Below, piece by piece: positions 56,870 through 64,000 of a DNA stretch of 64,000 nucleotides (the first letter of the stretch is position 1; the number at the start of each line of letters is the position of its first letter). Origin of the DNA: Anodontia alba (Eukaryota; Mollusca; Bivalvia; Lucinida; Lucinidae). The translations under genes were made by a program, and so were the position numbers. Where the stretch lies: positions 57,145,507-57,209,506 of the forward strand of contig OZ024827.1 in assembly GCA_964016985.1 (NCBI GenBank), read 5' to 3'. Below the pieces are notes generated by a model, which did not search any database, was not told the origin of the DNA, and saw nothing but the letters and a program-made list of their open reading frames with translations.

Positions 56870-57967
56870 GTAGATCAATTGCTAACGCTTAACATCTGGG
56901 TAAAGTTTTCAGCAGATGACATTGAAATATTATTTTACTTATTGTTTTCAGAAAACAGGTTTTGACATAATCTCGATTGGAGACAACTGACATTGTCTCG
57001 ATTAGAAACAATTTGCATGAAATGTCTCGGCCTGTTTTCTGGGGAAAAATAAAATAATAATAAAAAAAAACCTTCATCAATTTGTCGTCTGCTGAATTAG
57101 CCTAGCAACAGAAACCTCCATGTCTAGTTGATCCGGCTCGTGAACTGGATACTTCTTCCTGAAGTCCTCATATAAACGAAAAAACAATATAAAAAGTCTT
57201 AAGTATTTCTCGGGTGTAGAGGTCAGGCATGTCAAATAACAGGTTTTATCTTAAGTTTGCGAGCGATTCGCCTGAGTTAACACAGCGATAAAATGCACAA
57301 AAATAACTAAATCGTGCAGTTTTCTGTATCTATTTTATAGTGTTACTTAGTTCATGGCTCCAATTTCACACATGTGCTTCAATATTACGTACCTATCTTA
57401 AACATGGGTATGTGCAAATAAACAGATACCACGTCACCGACTTCCGCCTTAATATACATTATATAGTTCCTTCTACTGTAATCGTAATGATGTTGTGAAA
57501 CTCATTTTTCGAAGATTTTGCCGAAATTAATGAAAGACGACAAGCAAAACGCCTTCCCCGCGTGGTAAGAGTGTACGAAAGCAACATTATTTTTCACTTC
57601 TGTCCGCTTATTGATGAAAGTGGGGCGGTGAGTTTGCGACGGCGTACCAACGACTGCACTATCTAGTTATTTTTGTGCATTTTATCACTGTGTTACCTCC
57701 GGCGAATCGCACACAAACTTATTTAGACTTTAAAATGTTTCTCTTTCTTTTTTTTTTTCTTTTTTTTTTTAGATTTGTTTACATCAGGACTGAAGTGGAG
57801 TCTAATCAGTTCACGAGCCGACATGGAGGTTCTGTTGCTAGGCTAATTCACCAGTCGACAAACTGATGATGTTTTTTTTTTTTTTTTTTTTTTTAAATAC
57901 CCCAGAAAACAGGCTATGACATTTCATACAAATTGTCTCCAATCGAGACATTGTCAAAACATGTTTT

Positions 57968-57968
<1 letters not shown>
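56870..57968. repeat. Second long imperfect palindrome
   Basis: 'GAATTAGCCTAGCAACAGAA' (about 57095) and 'CACAAAAATAACTA' (about 57295) recur inverted at about 57830 and 57660; arms are 330-390 bp. It shares the GTCGTCTGCTGAATTAGCC and 'GAAAACAGG ... CAAATTGTCTC' modules with the 11-kb palindrome arms. Confidence 0.75.
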
Positions 57969-57969
<1 letters not shown>

Positions 57970-58062
<93 letters not shown>

Positions 58063-58075
58063 CTGTGTGTGTGTC
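57970..58075. repeat. (TA)37 followed by (TG)n microsatellite
   Basis: A 75-base TA run (57970-58044), then ~30 bases of interrupted TG. Open frames here are Tyr-Ile dipeptide runs. Confidence 0.95.
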
Positions 58076-58255
58076 TGGCGCAAAGTAAGAATCGGTACAA
58101 TTCCGGAATTGTCTTGCGCAAAGTAAGAATTCTTACTTTGTCCGCCAATTCCGGAATTGTACCGGACAATTCTAGAATTGCGCAGGAGATAGTGTGATCG
58201 ATAAGGTAAATGTGCCTGCGCATAGTGGGAATAGTTTGGACAAAGTGAGAATGTA
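58076..58255. repeat. Palindromic AAAGTAAGAATTCTTACTTT repeat
   Basis: Overlapping palindromes: GCGCAAAGTAAGAATTCTTACTTT and TACAATTCCGGAATTGT twice. Related sequence ends the window (63925-64000). Confidence 0.7.
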
Positions 58256-58458
58256 TTAAACTAATAGTTTTGTTCAGGGGAAAGATGGCACGAGAACTAG
58301 CTTCAATTGATAAAAACTGGACACGCATCCTTCTACCAAATAACAACGACCCTACAGTTTCAGAATTCTTCCTCATAGGCAACACCCATAATTCTAGAAA
58401 CAGAATGTACCGTCATGACGAATGTATTTTTTTTTTCATTTTTTCTTTCTTTGTTGCG

Positions 58459-58515
58459 TAGATAGATAGATAGATAGATAGATTCTTTGTTGCGTAGATA
58501 GATAGATAGATAGAT
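58459..58515. repeat. (GATA)n microsatellite, duplicated
   Basis: Two GATA runs (about 58460-58482 and 58496-58515) separated by TTCTTTGTTGCGTA, which also precedes the first run. Confidence 0.9.
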
Positions 58516-58669
58516 TTCAGTGATCGGCAAACTTCAGAGACACGATTAATGCTTTATTTTGCTTTAATTGTATGCCATTTAAGAATTCGGAAAGAACAAG
58601 GACGCGAGAAAAACTAATCAACCATGTTACGGCTAATCAATTAACTACACATATTAATAATTATCTATT

Positions 58670-60165
58670 GGCCTAACCAATATAAGTCTAGAATCCAATT
58701 TCTGGACGTTGGCAAACAATGTAAACCCAGAACGGACGCCGCACTTAGCGGCGTCTGATCAGGATCTCAATAATTTGCTTGCAGAAATATCAACTTTTAC
58801 CTAACCAATATAAGCCTAGAGCCCAACTTTTGGTAAATTATGTAGACCCAGAGCGGACGCCACGGTTAGCGACGTCTGATCAGGGTCTCCACAGTTTTCT
58901 TGCAGAAATATCAACTTGTACCTTACCAATATAAGCACAGAGTCCATTTCTTGCATGTAATAATGTAGAGCCAGAGCGGACGCCACAATTAGCGGCGTCT
59001 GATCAGGGTCCATAGTTTGCTTGCAGAAATATCAACCTGTACCTACCAATATAAGCACAGAGTCCAATTTTTGGCCGTAAGCAAATGGTGTAGACCCAGA
59101 GCGGACGCCACAGTTAGCGATGTCTGATCAGGGTCTCCACAGTTTGCTTGCAGAAATATCAACTTGCACCTAACCAATATAAGCCTAGAGTCCAATTTTC
59201 CGACGTATGCAGATAGTGTAGTCCCAGAGCGGACGCCACAATTAGCGGCGTCTGATCAGGGTCTCCACAGTTTGCTTGCTGAAATGTCAACTTGTTGCTT
59301 ACAGTCCAATATTTGGGCGCAGGCAAACAATATAGACACAGAGCGGACGCCACAGACAGCGGCGTCTGATCAGGGTCTCCACAGTTTGCTTGCAGAAATG
59401 TCAAATTAATCTTACCAATATAAGCCAAGAGTCATACGTTTGATTGTTTGTGATGAGGTTTAAGCGGTTAACCAGTATTGTGCACATTTATTCGCCAGAA
59501 ACTGACAACTGCCCTTCTTAAATTAGCGGAAGGGAGAGAATGACCGTAGAAAATGTTTCATTAGCAATCTCCACGAAACAATGTTGCCGACCCGGCGGGG
59601 TGTCGAACCCGCAACCTCCTGACCTTCGTTCGGACGCGCATCCAACTGAGCCACCGAGGCCGGCCCAAGAGTCAAATGTTTGGACGTAGGCAAACAATAT
59701 ACACCCAGAGTGGACGCCGCAGTTAGCGGAGTCTTATCAGGGTTTTCACAGTCTGTTTGCAGAAATGTCAACTTTTTCCTAACAAATATAAGGCTTGAGT
59801 CTAATTTTTGGACGTAGACAAACAATGTAGACCCAGAGCAGACGCCGAAGTTAGCGGCGTCTGATCCGGGTCTCCACAGTTTGCTTGCAGAAATTTCATC
59901 TTGTTCCTAACCAATATAAGCTAGAGTCCAATGAACGTAGGCAAACAATGTTGACCCAGAGTTACTCGTAGTTAGCGGCGTCTGATCAGCGTCCCCACCG
60001 TTTGCTTGTAGAAGTTTCAATTTATACCAAATCAATATCAGCATAGAGTCCAAGTTTTGGACGTAGCAAACAATGTAGACTCAGAACGGACTCAGCAGTT
60101 AGCGGCGTCTGATCAGGGTCTTCACAGTAGGTTTGCAAAAATGTCAGCTTGTACCTAACCAATAT
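58670..60165. repeat. ~125-bp satellite, ten units
   Basis: Units carry 'GCGGCGTCTGATCAGGGTC' at about 58748, 58871, 58993, 59117, 59242, 59360, 59718, 59849, 59969 and 60101, and 'CCAATATAAGC.TAGAGTCCA'. Translated frames ('GDPDQTPL') are satellite. A SINE-2 interrupts it at 59435-59664. Confidence 0.9.
59435..59664 (-). mobile_element. SINE-2 with internal deletion, in the satellite
   Basis: The 10-bp duplication CCAAGAGTCA flanks it (59425-59434 and 59665-59674). The tRNA-like head is at the right (B box GGTTCGACACCCC). About 75 bp of the 3' region is missing compared with 32273-32579. Confidence 0.9.
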
Positions 60166-60643
60166 AAAATGTTTTAGTTGAAACAAATGTGAAAAGTGGG
60201 GTATCCATATGATAGTTTTCCTATATCTCCATTGAAACATATGTTGTTTCTTCTCATTAGAAGCGCCTCAACGAGTCATGTCTAATGAATAGCCACAACA
60301 TATGGATTCGTGGAGAAATAAGAAACATGCGTGTTAAAAAAAATCAGTAACCAACATTTAAAACATTCTTATTGTTGTCCAGAAAACGACAATTCATTCA
60401 AATTTGTCTTTCTTGTTTATTTATTTATTTTTTATTTTTTTTTATGTTTTTTTTTTTTATTTATTTATTTTTTTTCAAAATAGGTTTTGACGTTTTCCGC
60501 CATTTGACTAGAAGATAATTTGCATGTCATACCCAATTTTTTAGCAAGATAAGAATGTTAATTTCAAACTGTCGTCTGCTACAATTTCAAAATGCCGTCT
60601 GCTGAAATTTTACTCAGCATGCTAAGCGTCAAAAGACTTAAAA

Positions 60644-60842
60644 TTTAGAATAACGTTTAAGAAATAGATCAGCTCTAGCAGTGATTTGTTGAGTAATTAA
60701 TCACTGTTTGGAGGTCAGTTGTAAAGTAGATCAAATCACGAGCGCGGAGCGCGAGTGATTTATCTACTTACAAGTGACCGACAATCAGTGATTTATTACT
60801 CAATAAGTCACGCACAAGAGCTGATCTATTTCGATTCTAACA
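60644..60842. repeat. ~190-bp fold-back hairpin
   Basis: 'GAAATAGATCAGCTCT' to 'AAATCACGAGCGC' mirrors 'GCGCGAGTGATTTATCTAC' to 'AGAGCTGATCTATTTC'. The apex is GAGCGCGGAGCGCG near 60742. 'TTAGAATAAC' occurs at 60645 and again at 61139, so the mobile unit may span 60645-61150. Confidence 0.8.
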
Positions 60843-61015
60843 CAAAGAAAACGACGAAAAGTAATTGTATCCTTCAGATCTTCCAACTGTCCGCCATCAC
60901 ATAAAGAAATCCCGCCAACAATTTTGACTGTAACGCTGTTATTTACATGCATTTCTTACATTGTTGACGCGAGAAAAACGACGTTACACCATCTTACGCC
61001 GACGAAACGATGACT

Positions 61016-61056
61016 GACGTCAGCAAAGCGTCAACATGACGTCGGAATTGCGCCAG
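61016..61056 (+). promoter_or_regulatory. CRE-like TGACGTCA cluster
   Basis: A perfect TGACGTCA at about 61016 is followed by AGCGTCA and TGACGTCG within 30 bp. It is inside the fold-back element. Binding is not shown. Confidence 0.3.
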
Positions 61057-61194
61057 ATAGCGTCGTGCGCTTCCGCCCAGTGATTTATTGCAGAATAAAT
61101 CTCTGAGTTTAACCATTGGCTATAAAGGCGAGGAGTGTTAGAATAACCATTTAAGCGCAAAACATTCTAAATTTGATATCGTTAGTTTTCAGTG

Positions 61195-61226
<32 letters not shown>

Positions 61227-61711
61227 TGTCATTTCATGTGATTCAGCAGCTAGATAGATTTCACATGAAATGTTATGTTTTTTTCTTTGAAATAATGTTC
61301 TTTGAAAAAAAAATACAATGTTTTATTTTCTCTGAAAATTACAAAAAAATGTCGTCTACTGCAATTCAACGTTTAAAGTTTCGCATCTTGCGTTGGATAA
61401 TATGACTAAGCATTGTGCGTTGGATAATATGAATCTTATCTCCATGAATGGACGACGATAAAAAATAAATAAATTTAACGCATTTTAGACTGAATAAACT
61501 TCCCAACACTATGTACTGGTAGAATCCAGTTTCTACTTGCGGTATGTCCTTCCTGTCTTCCTTCCTTCTTCCTTTCTGTTAACTTTCTTTCCTTCTTTCT
61601 TTCTTTGTTTAACCAAGGCGTTCCATTACGTCAACAAGTCCATTCATTGAAGACCCCGGCAAACCCAACGTCATGTAGAGAAAAAATGAGTTGACAGGGG
61701 TAAACATATTT

Positions 61712-63349
61712 AGCTCACCTGAGCTTTGCTCAAGATGAGCTATAGTGATCACTTTTCGTCCGTCGTCCGTCCGTCCGTCCGTGCGTCCGTCCGTTGACAT
61801 TTTCAAACGACTTCTCCTCAGAAGCCCCTGAACCAATTTTGCTCAAATTTCATATGGAGCCTTCTTAGGTTGGGGAACGAAACATTGCTAAAATGGTTAC
61901 GGTCCGTTGACCAAGTTGGCCGCCATGCCCATATATAATTAAAAACCTTTAAAAATCTTCTTCTCCAGAACCGAGAATGCCTTGGGGCTGAATCTTTGCA
62001 TAAATCATCGGGGACGTAAGGTCTATTAAAATTGCTGAATTAATGGTCGTACATTGACATTTGACCTTTTTACGGCAAGGTCAAGTTTGCTTCCCTATGC
62101 ATTTGTATGGGAAAAAACATTTTAAAATCTTCTCCAAAACCGAGGATTCCTTGTGGCTGAATCTTTGCATATATCATTGGGAACAGGAGGTCTACCAAAA
62201 TTGCTAAAATAATGGTCGTACATTGACATTTGACCTTTTTACGGTAAGGTCAAGTTTGCTTCCTTATGCATTTGTATGGGAAAAATGTTGAGAATTTCAA
62301 ATGACTTCTCCACTGGAGCCTCTAAGCCAATGTTGCTCAAATTTCATTTAGTGCCTCCCTGGGGCAGGGAAATGAAAGACTGCAAAAATGGTTGCCGTCC
62401 ATTGACCAAGATGGCCGCCATGCCCATATATGGTAAAAACCTTTAAAAATCTTCTACTGCTGAACCGAGGATGCCTTGTGGCTGAATCTTTGCATAAATC
62501 ATTGGGGACGGGCGGTCTACCAAAATTGCTAATGGTTATACATTGACATTTGACCTTTTTACAGCGAGGTCAAATTTGCTTCTGTATGCATTTGTATGGG
62601 ACCCATGCGTTTATATAGAAAAAAAATGTTGATAATTTCAAATGACTTCTCCTGTGAAGCCTCTGGGCCAGTGTTGCTCAAATCCTTGGGCAGGAGAGTG
62701 AAAGATTGCTAAAATGGGTATGGTCCATTGATCAAAATGGCTGCCATGCCCATATATGGTAATAACCTTTTAAAAATCTTCCTTCTCCAGAACCAAATAA
62801 GCCCTGAGCCCTATTCTTTGCACAAATTATGGGGACAGGAGATCTACCAAAATTGCTAAAATGATGGTTCTATGTTGACGTTTGACGTTTTTACTTCCAA
62901 AGTGAAATTTTCTTCCCCATGCATTTGTATGGGCCATATTCTTTTATATTGGCAGTATCAAAATGACTTGTAGATCAACAGTAGCTAAAATCGTTCTGAG
63001 ATTGGAAATTTAAGATGGCCGTCATCTTGTTTGTGTTTATTATATTTCCCTGCCACTGTGCTGTTTACATGTATAAAATCATGATTCTTCGGAAACCACT
63101 TAGCGAATTTCCACCAAATTTCACATTGATCCTACTGTTGAAATGTGATTGATAGTTTATTCAAATGATCACGGTCCATTGACTGTCAGGCCCATATATT
63201 CTTCTTCATTACTAAGAACTGCTCAAATGATGATCTTTTCATTACTTGAGATAATAGGATTGAAAGAAAATGCCAGTTGCATAACATCTGCATATCTGCA
63301 ATAGCTATGTCACTCAGATGAGCGAGCCGTGACCCGTGGGTCTCTTGTT
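61712..63349 (+). mobile_element. Family A hairpin-headed repeat
   Basis: The head is AGCTCACCTGAGCTTTGCTC with a CCGT run, and the tail CACTCAGATGAGCGAGCCGT then GGGTCTCTTG plus TT. Units match 12727-15066. Confidence 0.88.
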
Positions 63350-63924
63350 TTATTTATTTTCTCCTCTAAAACATAGTTTGTGGGCACTCGTAATAAACCG
63401 CCTCCTTGAGTACCCGCAATCTATGTTTGTTATAAATTTGGGATAATCTTAGAAACGCTTTGACAATGAGGCAGTTCTAAAGGTTACCCGTAATTACGTT
63501 TTGAGCAGACATAATGTTTTGCATAGGCGTGTTAACGTTATGCTGACTGCATGATATTGAATGCGTACATACGTTTTGATTGGTAATTACACAAAGATGA
63601 TGCACAGGAAGAGCCACAGTCATAAACTGGGCCATAACCTTCTAATGGCACTAAGCGGAAAAGTAAGCTACGAAGATGTCCAAACACCCTGATTGGAAAA
63701 CATAGCTGAAAACGACAGAATACACTGATTTGTCTTCCATTTCACAATTGTGGACAGGTCGGCAACTCTATCTCAAAACAAAACAAAGAATGCAGGAGAA
63801 TGGATATATGTCCAAAGGAAACATCTAATCTAATCCTTTTATTGTATTTTCAAATGCGAAAGAGGTTTACAAAAGTATGATTTACTGCTATAAGAAAACT
63901 AATTACAAGTACATGTCACAATGG
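63350..63924. other. Non-coding stretch, nothing recognised
   Basis: No coding exon or repeat was identified. Confidence 0.4.
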
Positions 63925-64000
63925 CAGATATTCTCACTTTGTCCCGATTCCTACTTTGCGCAGGAATAATTCCGAAATCGTCTTGCGCAAAGTAAGAATT
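63925..64000. repeat. Palindromic GCGCAAAGTAAGAATT repeat, cut by window end
   Basis: 'CTTGCGCAAAGTAAGAATT' is in the same orientation as 58112-58130, and the inverted 'TCCTACTTTGCGCAGGA' is present too. Confidence 0.7.

Noticed and set aside
57838..58385. Open frames rich in Tyr-Ile
   Set aside because: Direct translation of the TA microsatellite.

Overview
Eukaryotic genomic DNA, almost certainly from a bivalve mollusc (probably a clam-type heterodont; this is inferred from the repeat style, not proven). The window is AT-rich and intron-bearing. It is packed with hairpin-headed repeats with internal minisatellites (pearl/Helentron-associated type), tRNA-derived SINEs and TTAA-flanked inverted-repeat elements. 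There is no bacterial gene organisation. Family names A to E and SINE-1 to SINE-3 below are my own local labels.

Host gene. Only one clear host gene is visible: the last two coding exons of the spliceosomal core protein Sm D1 (SNRPD1), at 4517-4736 and 32612-32694 on the plus strand. A 27,875-bp intron separates them. Upstream exons lie outside the window. The intron is almost wholly repeats. From outside in these are: a TTAA-flanked inverted-repeat element (4917-27715); hairpin-headed elements; an 11-kb imperfect palindrome (7614-18541); a 1.7-kb minisatellite (19208-20950); and SINEs. One SINE sits just upstream of the last splice acceptor.

Downstream (33-64 kb). The minus strand carries one decayed gene (37761-50752) split into six pieces by at least five primary insertions. 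It encoded about 1000 residues: a UIM-like motif, an OTU cysteine-protease domain, and a transposase-like C-terminal region containing a 'YSDCCSGQNRN' motif. Removing each insertion restores the reading frame at that junction. The locus therefore records how three element classes insert: hairpin-headed elements (net +TT), a TTAA element and a SINE (12-bp duplication).

Right part (50.7-64 kb). This holds minisatellites, a nested inverted-repeat element with two 27-bp G runs, a Tc1/pogo-like MITE, a second palindrome, a TA/TG microsatellite, a ~125-bp satellite, a fold-back element and a last family A repeat. No host gene was recognised there.

Most interesting points: the OTU/transposase-like fossil gene; the insertion rule shared by five superficially different repeat families; the large intronic palindrome; and a minisatellite-bearing element with seven perfect AGGTCAnnnTGACCT sites (oestrogen-response-element consensus).
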